This document shows positions 9,116-15,666 of a stretch of DNA of 31,879 nt, piece by piece. The notes below the pieces were generated by a model that was not told the origin of the DNA, ran no database searches, and saw nothing but the letters and a program-made list of their open reading frames with translations. This DNA is from JBIQKZ01 sp044464765. Its GTDB lineage: Bacteria > Pseudomonadota > Gammaproteobacteria > Burkholderiales > Burkholderiaceae_B. The stretch lies in the NCBI GenBank assembly GCA_044464765.1, contig JBIQKZ010000026.1, forward strand, positions 1 through 31,879, read 5' to 3'. Position 1 is the stretch's first letter. The number at the start of each line of letters is the position of its first letter. Made by a program: the position numbers and the translations under genes.

Positions 9116-9150
9116 AGGCATGGAAAACCGCGACGCGGCTTTCCATGCCT
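9116..9150 (-). terminator. Hairpin terminator between nirK and cusB
   Basis: The arm AGGCATGGAAA (9116-9126) pairs with TTTCCATGCCT (9140-9150). After one A-C mismatch the stem continues as CCGC/GCGG around a GAC loop, for 15 base pairs in total. It begins 6 bp after the nirK stop. On the minus strand the stem is followed by TTTGAGG, a short T run, so termination may be partial. It separates the ncgABC-nirK transcript from cusBA-resB-ccsA, or acts as an attenuator between them. Confidence 0.72.
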
Positions 9151-9156
9151 ACCGGC

Positions 9157-10101
9157 TTAACGAACCAGAATGTTGTCGCCTTTGCCCATTTCAGGGTCAG
9201 CGTCATTACTGAAGTTCAGAACGGCAATTCCGCCTGACAAAGCCTGACGCATGGAGTGCGTAACCAGTGCGTTGGCTCCTTCTATAGGCGAAATGATGTC
9301 GAACGAAGCGGCATCACCTGGTCCCACCACATAGGTCTGCAAACCTTCCAAGGCGTTCTCAGGATTGCCACTGGGATAAACCTTGTTCCATATCCCGGCA
9401 ATCGCATGAAACGATGCAGTCTCGTTGGGCCCGGCATTAATGAAGTGAATACGGACGCGTTCGCCTGGCTTGGCCTCTAGCATTTTGGTAGCGGCGGGAT
9501 CGTGCACGGGGTCATATTTAAAGATGCCACCGTTGAACATCACGTTGGTCCATTCGTTGGCCATCATCGCATCCTGGTCGTCTGGGTTGGCATAGAGTTC
9601 CGACTGGATCAAGACATATTCACGATCTGCCTTGGGTAAGGCTTCAGGATCTTTTGGATCGACGATGATTGCCCCGATCATGCCACGAGCTATGTGCTGG
9701 ATCATCGGATCTGATCCGCAGTGATAGTAGAAGATACCCGGATATTCAGCCTTGAACCTGAACTTGCCTTCTTCGCCCGGTTTGACCGACTCAAAGTCTG
9801 TCAGGAGATCAAACTGTCCTGCATGCATGTCCATGGAGTGCGAGTTTTTGCTCTCGGGATCATTCAACAACGTGAATTCGACAATATCCCCTTCCGTTAC
9901 ACGAACCACAGGGCCGGGAACTTGCCCGTCGAACGTCCAGGTCCGATACATCGTACCCTTGTTGTCGATGGGCAGATCCACCTCTTTTGCCGTCATCGTC
10001 ACTTGCACGGTCTTCGCATGTATGGGGGCCATGGCCAGCAGTGCTGTTGCCAGCGAGATTCCCGCCAGTACCACCTTTTTCTTAAAGGTCTTATGTTTCA
10101 T
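9157..10101 (-). CDS. nirK: Copper-containing nitrite reductase, Nitrosomonas type (NirK)
   Basis: NirK reduces nitrite to nitric oxide in the periplasm. The 314-residue protein starts at ATG 10101, where GGAG stands 8 bp upstream and a signal peptide (1-29, ending IHA) follows. A longer frame to 10206 lacks these features. Two cupredoxin domains are seen. Type 1 copper ligands are H88, C128, H136 and M141; type 2 ligands are H93, H127 and H282. The catalytic pair D91 (HSMDMH) and H232 (FHAIAG) is conserved. The SHSMDMH and YYHCGSDPMIQHIARGM blocks resemble Nitrosomonas europaea NirK more than the classical Alcaligenes/Achromobacter denitrifier enzymes. It is the last gene of the ncgABC-nirK cluster, 29 bp after ncgC. 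Every ligand is intact, so I expect an active enzyme. Confidence 0.92.
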   Translation of the reverse strand: MKHKTFKKKVVLAGISLATALLAMAPIHAKTVQVTMTAKEVDLPIDNKGTMYRTWTFDGQVPGPVVRVTEGDIVEFTLLNDPESKNSHSMDMHAGQFDLLTDFESVKPGEEGKFRFKAEYPGIFYYHCGSDPMIQHIARGMIGAIIVDPKDPEALPKADREYVLIQSELYANPDDQDAMMANEWTNVMFNGGIFKYDPVHDPAATKMLEAKPGERVRIHFINAGPNETASFHAIAGIWNKVYPSGNPENALEGLQTYVVGPGDAASFDIISPIEGANALVTHSMRQALSGGIAVLNFSNDADPEMGKGDNILVR

Positions 10102-10130
10102 GGTGTTCTCCAACTTGTAGAAAATAATGA

Positions 10131-10514
10131 CTACTCTGTTTTGCTGATGAAGCGCAGATAACTGACGAGGTCTGTGATTTGCTCGTCGTTCAGAACGCCT
10201 CCCCACGCGGGCATTAACACAGATTTACTTACTGCTAACCCTCCCTCCTTGATGGCTTTAAATAACGTATCGTCGGGTGTGTCGCCCATGGCTTTGGAGT
10301 CGGTGTGATCTCTTGGCTGAACCGACATATGTTCGCTGTTGATACCCTGGCCATCACGATTGATGCCATGGCACTGAACACAGTACGTGTTGTAGATTTT
10401 GATGGACTCTGCGTATTGCGCTTCCTGAGCAAACGCACTGGGTGAAGCAAAGCCAAAGCACACAGCCAGCAGACCTGAACCCAAAGTGGCGGTCACATTT
10501 TTCACGTAACGCAT
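10131..10514 (-). CDS. ncgC: Monoheme cytochrome c, NcgC-like
   Basis: This 127-residue periplasmic class I cytochrome c has a signal peptide (1-~29, ending AFAQ), one heme site CVQCH at 45-49, and a likely axial methionine in the VLMPAWGG segment near residue 102. The closing DLVSYLRFISK is the usual C-terminal helix of small c-type cytochromes. The start ATG shares one base with the ncgB stop (TAATG), so translation of the two is coupled. In Nitrosomonas the equivalent protein belongs to the ncgABC-nirK nitrite-tolerance cluster and probably shuttles electrons to or from NirK and the oxidase NcgA. The specific name rests on gene order and general type. Confidence 0.82.
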   Translation of the reverse strand: MRYVKNVTATLGSGLLAVCFGFASPSAFAQEAQYAESIKIYNTYCVQCHGINRDGQGINSEHMSVQPRDHTDSKAMGDTPDDTLFKAIKEGGLAVSKSVLMPAWGGVLNDEQITDLVSYLRFISKTE

Positions 10515-11206
10515 TATTCTTTCTCCTGAGCTTTGAGAGTGGCAATGTAGCCAGTCAGCTTTTGCAGATCACCATCATTCAGATTCAACGTTGGCATCCA
10601 GATGTGCGGGTCGAACTTCTGCGGATCTTTGATGTAGGCAATAACAAAGTCCGGCTGCAAGCGGTCACCCGCGTCATACAGCTCAGGTCCGGACGCTATT
10701 CCATCATCGGGCTTGGCGGCATGACACGATGTGCAGCCGCGCAGCTTGCCAAACAGCATGGACGCAAATTTCTTGTTTAGCTTGCCATTCTTGAATGCGC
10801 CTTCCTCGACTAGGCCATCTTCCGCTTTTAGCGCCATCAAGGCCTCAGTCGCCAGAGCCGCATCTTCTTTTGACAGCTTCATATGCGGCTCCAACTGACT
10901 GGTATCTATCGTGTCGATGGAGCCTTCATTGCCTTTGACAATTTTCGAGTACATCACCCCAGCAGGCCGTATGACCGTTGGATTTTGCAACCACGCTTCC
11001 AACCACTCTTTGTTGAACTTGCTTCCTGCGTAATGCAGATCAGGCGCTTTACGCTCCAGTAAGCGATCTAACGACGCGTTCTCCGGTTTGGTGATCGCAT
11101 GACAAGAAATGCATTGGTTTTTCAGCAGATCCAGACCGGGATCCGCCCACGCGTTTAACGCGGCCGCAGCAAGAGCTATCGCTCCTAAACCAGGTAGTAA
11201 TTTCAT
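10514..11206 (-). CDS. ncgB: Diheme cytochrome c, NcgB-like
   Basis: The 230-residue periplasmic protein has a signal peptide (1-21, ending NAWA) and two c-type heme motifs, CISCH at 32-36 and CTSCH at 158-162, so it is a two-domain diheme cytochrome. A methionine in HIWMPTLNLN after the second heme is a plausible axial ligand. It lies 15 bp after ncgA and overlaps ncgC by one base. The order of oxidase, diheme, monoheme and nirK is that of ncgABC-nirK in ammonia-oxidising Nitrosomonas, where the cluster protects against nitrite. Its likely job is electron transfer between the quinol or cytochrome pool and the copper enzymes. Maturation would need a System II synthase like the one encoded downstream. 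Confidence 0.82.
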   Translation of the reverse strand: MKLLPGLGAIALAAAALNAWADPGLDLLKNQCISCHAITKPENASLDRLLERKAPDLHYAGSKFNKEWLEAWLQNPTVIRPAGVMYSKIVKGNEGSIDTIDTSQLEPHMKLSKEDAALATEALMALKAEDGLVEEGAFKNGKLNKKFASMLFGKLRGCTSCHAAKPDDGIASGPELYDAGDRLQPDFVIAYIKDPQKFDPHIWMPTLNLNDGDLQKLTGYIATLKAQEKE

Positions 11207-11221
11207 TTGCCTCTCCTTTCT

Positions 11222-12271
11222 TCACTCAACGGCTTGACCAACGAAAACATCATTGTTGTAGACGTCTGGCCCTGCTTTTAAGGACTCTTCGTAGTAGAAG
11301 TTCGGAACAAACTCCTTATCTTTCCAGTCATACCAGGATTCGTCGTTTTTAATCTCGTCGTACTCAACAGTGGTCATGATGCCGCCCATCACTCGTTCAC
11401 CATTCAAGGTATGGGTGTCGACGTGATCGTGTATCATCCAGCGGCCAGGGTTATCGGCATGAAATATGACGTCATAACGCTCGCCGGGACCAATCAGAAC
11501 GGTGTCGCCATAGATCGGGTTAGCCAAAGGAAAGCCATCCTTGAAAGCAATGATGGAAATATGGCCATGCAAGTGGATGCTGTGAACCAAATCGCCGGCG
11601 CCGATCAGACGCAGCCGCACCACGTCGCCTTTCTTGACCCTGATAGGCTGAGTGTCGGGATAAGACTTCCCGTTGATGGTGAAGTAATCAAAAACGTCTC
11701 CGGGTATCCCGCCAAAGCCAGGCTTGTCAGCCCATTTGGATACCCAGTCGGACAGCATCAACACATAGTCTTTGGTGACCGTCTTTTCCAGTTCCGTCGG
11801 GTTTTTAGGGCGAACAATGAAAGGACCCCACATGCCACGTATGGTCACGTGCTCATTCACGTTGACGTGGCAGTGATACCACATGGTGCCTGATGGCTCG
11901 GCCACAAACTCGTAGGTAAAGGAGTTGCCTGGTTCGATCTGCTCCTGGGTAACGCCCGGTACCCCATCACTTTTCCACGTGCCTCGCTGCAGCATTCCAT
12001 GCCAATGGATGGTGTGAGGCAACGCAGTCAGGTTATTGACTACAACCGACACCTCATCACCCTCGTCGACATAAAACAAAGGGCCTGGAACTTGGCCGTT
12101 GAATGCGAAGGTGTGGAACTGCTGGTTTTCCACCAAGGTGATACGGGTATCTTCGATATTCATTTCGAACTCCCGCTTCGCTGCCAAGGCGCTGCTGGAT
12201 GCGGATACGCCAAAAAACAGCAAACAGCCAAGCGTGAGAATTTTGCGCAAACCCCATTCTTGCTTCTTCAT
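11222..12271 (-). CDS. ncgA: Two-domain multicopper oxidase, NcgA-like
   Basis: The 349-residue protein begins at ATG 12271, with GGAGAGG 5 bp upstream; an upstream frame to 12334 has no ribosome site and spoils the signal peptide (1-~31). Domain 1 carries HTIHWHG (H86, H89, H91) and HCH at 133-135 followed by H141 and M147, the type 1 copper set. Domain 2 carries HSIHLHGH (230-237) and HDH at 281-283 without a cysteine. Type 1 copper only in domain 1 defines the type C two-domain oxidases, which form trimers; the blue copper oxidase of Nitrosomonas europaea is the model. It is the first gene of the ncgABC-nirK cluster. Its physiological substrate is not established, and the name rests on architecture and synteny. 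Confidence 0.85.
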   Translation of the reverse strand: MKKQEWGLRKILTLGCLLFFGVSASSSALAAKREFEMNIEDTRITLVENQQFHTFAFNGQVPGPLFYVDEGDEVSVVVNNLTALPHTIHWHGMLQRGTWKSDGVPGVTQEQIEPGNSFTYEFVAEPSGTMWYHCHVNVNEHVTIRGMWGPFIVRPKNPTELEKTVTKDYVLMLSDWVSKWADKPGFGGIPGDVFDYFTINGKSYPDTQPIRVKKGDVVRLRLIGAGDLVHSIHLHGHISIIAFKDGFPLANPIYGDTVLIGPGERYDVIFHADNPGRWMIHDHVDTHTLNGERVMGGIMTTVEYDEIKNDESWYDWKDKEFVPNFYYEESLKAGPDVYNNDVFVGQAVE

Positions 12272-12290
12272 AAGTGCCTCTCCGACGTTA

Positions 12291-12313
12291 AAGATATATT
12301 TGAAATACATGTT
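12291..12313 (-). promoter_or_regulatory. Proximal NsrR-like operator upstream of ncgA
   Basis: The 23-bp site has half-sites AAGATATATTT and AAATACATGTT around a central G. The two halves are complementary at 9 of 11 positions, and 18 of 23 bases match the NsrR consensus (two AAGATGYATTT half-sites facing each other across one base). NsrR is the NO-sensing Rrf2-family repressor and is known to control ncgABC-nirK in Nitrosomonas europaea. The site ends 20 bp before the ncgA start and covers a minus-strand TATATC that could be a -10 box. The regulator gene is not in the window. Confidence 0.68.
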
Positions 12314-12368
12314 TAAAAGAAAAAAAAACCACATGGATGTAAAGTTGGCCGCTACTCGTTACCCCCAT

Positions 12369-12391
12369 AAGGTTTATAAAAAATATATCTT
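12369..12391 (-). promoter_or_regulatory. Distal NsrR-like operator upstream of ncgA
   Basis: Read on the minus strand this 23-bp site starts with AAGATATATTT, identical to the best half of the proximal site, and closes with TTATAAACCTT. The two halves pair at 7 of 11 positions, so it is weaker. The centres of the two sites are 78 bp apart. Between them, on the minus strand, is TTTACA, a possible -35 box. A paired arrangement would fit cooperative repression of the ncg promoter. Confidence 0.45.
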
Positions 12392-12528
12392 TTAAAGGTA
12401 AAAAAATGGGCATGAAGTTGAAGTCGGGGTGTCGGCTCAGCTGGATGCCACGAAACTGTTGAATATTCTATATTCGAAATGTGCGATAGCTCGTAAAAAC
12501 CACACGCCGTATGTAGTTACTGTCTGAT
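12392..12528. other. AT-rich gap between the ncg promoter and the relaxase remnant
   Basis: No gene is supported here; reading frames are short and lack ribosome sites. The only structure seen is a perfect inverted repeat at 12461-12475, GAATAT and ATATTC around TCT. It could be an operator or a scar of the junction between the ncg cluster and foreign DNA. Confidence 0.35.
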
Positions 12529-12789
12529 GTGAAGCCATGCGCCAAGCCTCGCGACAGGATGCTATACAACACGAACAGTTTCAGCTGCACCACGGCCCAG
12601 GACACCTGCTATGTCAGCATCTCGCGGGAACGGCATGAGGTGGTTGTATTCACGGATGATGTGGAAAAGCTGCCGGAGCGGGTGGATCAGATGGCGTATA
12701 AGGGGGTGGCGCATGAACTGCGGCCAGAGACAGTACGACCCGGCGTGTTTGCAAGCTGCCTTCAGTCCTGGACGAACTCGTACCGATAA
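12529..12789 (+). pseudogene. C-terminal helicase fragment of a MobF-type conjugative relaxase (TraI/TrwC)
   Basis: The frame holds TTAQDTCYVSISRERHEV and VVFTDDVEKLPERV, which match the last superfamily-1 helicase motif of TraI/TrwC relaxases (typically TAQ-x-FYV-x-ISRAR followed by YTDD). Relaxases of this class nick plasmid or ICE DNA at oriT and unwind it for conjugation, and are normally around 1000 residues or longer. Only about 70 recognisable residues remain, beginning near 12559; the nicking domain and Walker motifs are gone. The GTG at 12529 is not a credible native start. The 3' end overlaps the MBL-fold gene on the other strand by 28 bp, which marks a recombination joint. This is evidence that conjugative DNA once lay here. 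Confidence 0.7.
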
Positions 12790-13664
12790 TGCGGCTCTTC
12801 AGGGTCGTAAACCACCCTGAGATAACCGGCGGTAGGGTCGGGGAAATGCGCAGGGAACAGCAGCGTCCCGCGTCCCGCATGTTCGTTCATGAAGGCAAGC
12901 CGGGTCTTACGCGACTGGTTTGCGTCAAAACAGAACCGGGTGCTCCAGTCCGGGAAACGGCATTGCAAGGGATGGTGCAGCAGGTCCCCGGTGATGATGG
13001 CATTCTGGCCTTCGCTGCTGATCTCGATGCAGACATGGCCGGGCGTGTGCCCCGGTGCATGCAACAAGCGCAAGGAATCGTCGATCTGGTGGCCAACGCC
13101 CACGATCTCGGCCAGACCTGCCTCGAAGATCGGGCGCACGCTGTCTTCGACGTAGTCGCCCGTGCGCTGCAGGGCACTGCGGCCCGCCTCGCTGCTCCAG
13201 TACTCGTATTCTTTGTCAACGAAAAGATATCTGGCGTTGGGGAAGGTGGGCATCCAGCGCCCATCGGCCCAGTGCGTATTCCAGCCGATATGGTCCACGT
13301 GCAGGTGCGTCGAAAGCACGATGTCCACCTGTTCTGGCACAACACCCGCCTGCGCGAGGCGATCGAGCCAGTTCCACCGGGCTTCGTCGAACTCGGGCCG
13401 GACCCGTTGCTTGCAGTCGCCCACACAGGTATCCACCAAGATGATCTTTCCGGCGCTGCGCAGCAGGAAACTTTGCATGCATATCACCAGACGGTCGCTG
13501 GCCGGATCATAAAGCCTAGACGACAGCCATTCACCCTGCCGGGCAATGGTGTGCGGATCGGAATCGGGGAAAATCTCGGCCGGATGCAACAAGGGGCCAC
13601 TGGACTCGACAACGAGTTCGACCTGGACGGCGCCGATCTGAAATTTGCGGATAGGGTTGCTCAT
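12762..13664 (-). CDS. MBL-fold metallo-hydrolase
   Basis: This 300-residue protein has the metallo-beta-lactamase fold signature. THLHVDHIGW supplies the HxHxDH metal-binding motif (about residues 120-125), APGHTPGH the next histidine, TGDLLHHP the bridging aspartate, and FPAHF the last histidine. Two zinc (or similar) ions are expected. Such enzymes hydrolyse esters, lactones or thioesters; the domain order resembles AHL-lactonase-like and general hydrolase members, but no substrate can be assigned. No signal peptide is seen, so it is probably cytoplasmic. It starts 2 bp after the stop of the livF remnant, so it once closed a branched-chain amino acid or related ABC-transporter operon whose other genes have been lost. 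Whether it still has a promoter is unclear. Confidence 0.88.
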   Translation of the reverse strand: MSNPIRKFQIGAVQVELVVESSGPLLHPAEIFPDSDPHTIARQGEWLSSRLYDPASDRLVICMQSFLLRSAGKIILVDTCVGDCKQRVRPEFDEARWNWLDRLAQAGVVPEQVDIVLSTHLHVDHIGWNTHWADGRWMPTFPNARYLFVDKEYEYWSSEAGRSALQRTGDYVEDSVRPIFEAGLAEIVGVGHQIDDSLRLLHAPGHTPGHVCIEISSEGQNAIITGDLLHHPLQCRFPDWSTRFCFDANQSRKTRLAFMNEHAGRGTLLFPAHFPDPTAGYLRVVYDPEEPHYRYEFVQD

Positions 13665-13666
13665 GT

Positions 13667-13852
13667 TTATATGCCGAGATAACGCTGTTTGGTGTCCGGA
13701 TCGGCGTCAAGCGCTTCAGGAGTGGCTTCGAACACCACTTTTCCCTTGCTGAGGATGACGACGCGATCGGCCAGGGCCAAGGCGAATTTTAGCCGCTGTT
13801 CAATCAGGACTAGCGTCGACCGGCGAGCCTTTAATTTGCTGAGCACATCACC
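13667..13852 (-). pseudogene. livF: C-terminal remnant of a LivF-type ABC transporter ATPase
   Basis: No start codon or Walker motif is present; only the final 61 codons before the TAA at 13667-13669 remain. The translation contains LVLIEQRLKFALALADRVV, then a KGKVVFEATPEALDA stretch and a closing YLGI, the standard C-terminus of LivF/UrtE ATPases that follows the H-loop region. LivF energises uptake of branched-chain amino acids or similar compounds with LivG, LivH, LivM and LivJ, none of which is here. The frame ends in a stop at 13853-13855, where the sequence turns into the antitoxin promoter, so the deletion joint is near 13850. Confidence 0.82.
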
Positions 13853-13872
13853 TCAACTCAATGCGGTCTCAC

Positions 13873-13892
13873 ATACGCCAGCGGCGTATAAT
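13873..13892 (+). promoter_or_regulatory. Promoter and palindromic operator of the orphan antitoxin
   Basis: A perfect inverted repeat, ATACGCC and GGCGTAT separated by AGC (13873-13889), overlaps a consensus -10 box TATAAT (13887-13892). No good -35 box is seen at 16-18 bp. The ATG of the HTH antitoxin follows 21 bp downstream. HigA-type antitoxins bind such palindromes through their HTH and repress their own promoter. A further half-site, ATACGCC, lies at 14202-14208, just after the antitoxin stop. Confidence 0.65.
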
Positions 13893-13913
13893 CTACACGT
13901 GAAAGCGGAACCT

Positions 13914-14201
13914 ATGGATACAGAACTCTTTAAAGACCTGAAAGAAGGCCTGCGGCAAGCTAAAGCTATCCGCGCCGGCAAACTCGAAGGCCGCCGCACG
14001 ACCGTCAATTCCATTGACGTCAAAGCAGTGCGCGAAAGCACAAAACTCTCGCAAGGCGAGTTTGCTGCAGCCATCAATGTCAGCGTGCGTACGCTTCAGA
14101 ATTGGGAACAACACCGACGGTCCCCCACTGGCCCGGCGGCTGCCCTTCTGAAAGTCATGGCAGCCGCACCGAATACCGTCATCAAAGCCCTGCATCGCTA
14201 G
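13914..14201 (+). CDS. HigA-type HTH antitoxin, toxin partner missing
   Basis: The 95-residue protein carries an Xre-family helix-turn-helix at about residues 40-80, including LSQGEFAAAINVSVRTLQNW followed by the R-SPTGPAAALLKV segment. This is the pattern of HigA-2/NadS antitoxins, which neutralise a RelE/HigB-type mRNA interferase and bind DNA to autoregulate. The N-terminal helix (MDTELFKDLKEGLRQAKA) is the usual toxin- or dimer-binding part. I chose the ATG at 13914 because homology begins there and the promoter ends just before it. A longer frame to 13689 runs through the livF remnant on the other strand and is not real. No toxin gene is found on either side, so it is an orphan, perhaps a relic or an anti-addiction module. 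Confidence 0.82.
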   Translation: MDTELFKDLKEGLRQAKAIRAGKLEGRRTTVNSIDVKAVRESTKLSQGEFAAAINVSVRTLQNWEQHRRSPTGPAAALLKVMAAAPNTVIKALHR

Positions 14202-14247
14202 ATACGCCAGGGCCGAAGATAGTCGCGCCTGTTTCGTTCCATCAATC

Positions 14248-14278
14248 AAAAAAGCCCCACTTCCCGAAGAAGTGGGGC
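14248..14278 (-). terminator. Rho-independent terminator of icd
   Basis: A perfect 10-bp stem, GCCCCACTTC and GAAGTGGGGC, with a 5-nt loop lies at 14254-14278, 48 bp beyond the icd stop. On the minus strand it is followed by six T residues (14248-14253). It may also end leftover transcription from the antitoxin side. Confidence 0.9.
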
Positions 14279-14326
14279 CTGACCTGAACAGCCTTACGGC
14301 TGATCAATGCATCAGTTCAGAACCAA

Positions 14327-15583
14327 TTACATGTTGTCGATCATCACCTGGCCAAAGCCCGAGCACGACACTTGGGTCGCGCCTTCCAGCAGACGAGCGA
14401 AGTCGTATGTGACGTGCTTGGACAGGATGGACTTTTCCATGCTGCTGATGATCAGGTCGGCTGCTTCAACCCAGCCCATGTGGCGCAGCATCATTTCAGC
14501 GGAAAGGATTTCCGAACCGGGGTTGACGTAGTCTTTGCCAGCATACTTGGGCGCCGTGCCGTGGGTGGCTTCAAACATGGCCACCGAGTCGGACAGGTTG
14601 GCGCCGGGGGCAATGCCGATGCCGCCAACTTGCGCGGCCAGCGCGTCGGACACGTAGTCGCCGTTCAGGTTCAGCGTGGCGATGACGTCGTATTCGGCCG
14701 GGCGCAACAGGATTTGCTGCAAAAATGCATCGGCAATGACGTCTTTCACAATGATGTCGCGGCCGGTCTTGGGGTTCTTGAATTTGCACCATGGGCCGCC
14801 GTCGATCAGTTGGGCGCCGAATTCGTTCAGGGCGGTTTCATAGCCCCAGTCGCGGAACCCGCCTTCCGTGAACTTCATGATGTTGCCTTTGTGCACCAGC
14901 GTAACCGAATGACGGTCGTTGTCGATGGCGTACTGGATGGCTTTACGCACCAGGCGCTGCGTGCCTTCGCGCGACACGGGCTTGACGCCGATGCCCGACG
15001 TGGCCGGGAAGCGGATCTTGTTCACGCCCAGCTTGTCCTGCAGGAAGTCGATCAGGAGCTTGGCCTGCTCGGATTCGGCCTCAAACTCGATACCAGCGTA
15101 GATGTCTTCCGAGTTCTCGCGGAAAATGACCATATCGGTCTTTTCGGGCTCGCGCACGGGGGAAGGCACGCCCTTGAAGTAGCGCACGGGACGCAGGCAG
15201 ACATACAGGTCGAGCTGTTGGCGCAGGGCCACGTTCAGCGAGCGAATGCCGCCGCCAACCGGTGTGGTTAAGGGGCCTTTGATCGAAACGACGTAGTCTT
15301 TGACTGCATCCAGGGTCTCTTCAGGCAACCACACGTCGGGGCCATAGACTTTGGTGGACTTTTCGCCGGCATACACTTCCATCCAGTGGATCTTGCGCTT
15401 GCCGCCATAGGCTTTTTCAACGGCGGCATCCACGACCTTGAGCATGACCGGGGTGATATCCGCACCCGTGCCGTCGCCCTCGATAAAAGGCAGGATGGGT
15501 TCATCAGGAACGTTGAGCGAAAAATCGGCGTTGACCGTAATTTTTTGGCCCGATGTCGGGACTTTGATGTGTTGATAGGACAT
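14327..15583 (-). CDS. icd: NADP-dependent isocitrate dehydrogenase
   Basis: Icd oxidatively decarboxylates isocitrate to 2-oxoglutarate with NADP in the TCA cycle. The 418-residue protein has the same length class as E. coli Icd (416). The active-site and phosphorylation loop GGGIRSLNVALRQQLDLYVC is present, with the serine that AceK phosphorylates in enterics, and so are DMVIFRENSEDIYAGIE, HKGNIMKFTEGGF, NLNGDYVSDALAAQVGGIG and the NADP-binding ATHGTAPKYAG. I set the start at ATG 15583 because GGAG lies 6 bp upstream and homology begins at MSYQHIKVP; an earlier frame to 15622 adds unrelated residues. It is monocistronic, divergent from the DUF1841 gene, and the first clearly core gene to the right of the accessory region. 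Confidence 0.97.
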   Translation of the reverse strand: MSYQHIKVPTSGQKITVNADFSLNVPDEPILPFIEGDGTGADITPVMLKVVDAAVEKAYGGKRKIHWMEVYAGEKSTKVYGPDVWLPEETLDAVKDYVVSIKGPLTTPVGGGIRSLNVALRQQLDLYVCLRPVRYFKGVPSPVREPEKTDMVIFRENSEDIYAGIEFEAESEQAKLLIDFLQDKLGVNKIRFPATSGIGVKPVSREGTQRLVRKAIQYAIDNDRHSVTLVHKGNIMKFTEGGFRDWGYETALNEFGAQLIDGGPWCKFKNPKTGRDIIVKDVIADAFLQQILLRPAEYDVIATLNLNGDYVSDALAAQVGGIGIAPGANLSDSVAMFEATHGTAPKYAGKDYVNPGSEILSAEMMLRHMGWVEAADLIISSMEKSILSKHVTYDFARLLEGATQVSCSGFGQVMIDNM

Positions 15584-15652
15584 AGGTGCTCCAGTAGCTC
15601 CAGAAGACAGGAAAATTGGCAAAAATGAATTTAACGCATCATTATAAACTGA

Positions 15653-15666
15653 GTCTTATATAAGAC
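15653..15666. promoter_or_regulatory. Perfect 14-bp palindrome between icd and the DUF1841 gene
   Basis: GTCTTATATAAGAC is fully self-complementary and lies 69 bp upstream of the icd start, where an operator or a UP-like element would be expected. It has the size and symmetry of operators bound by dimeric GntR-type regulators. I believe TCA-cycle genes of betaproteobacteria carry similar TCTTATATAAGA sites, but I cannot verify that here. The rest of the 256-bp divergent region shows no other convincing element. Confidence 0.5.

Noticed and set aside
10102..10206. Longer nirK start at 10206
   Set aside because: The extension overlaps ncgC and has no ribosome site, while ATG 10101 has GGAG and a signal peptide directly after it.
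12392..12526. Short plus-strand frame with GHEVEVGVSAQLDATKLL
   Set aside because: It has no start codon or ribosome site and no family resemblance.
12789..13682. A 297-codon plus-strand frame opposite the MBL-fold gene
   Set aside because: The minus strand carries all the MBL metal ligands; this frame has no family signature.
14372..15271. A 299-codon plus-strand frame opposite icd
   Set aside because: It is a mirror of icd codons with no start context.
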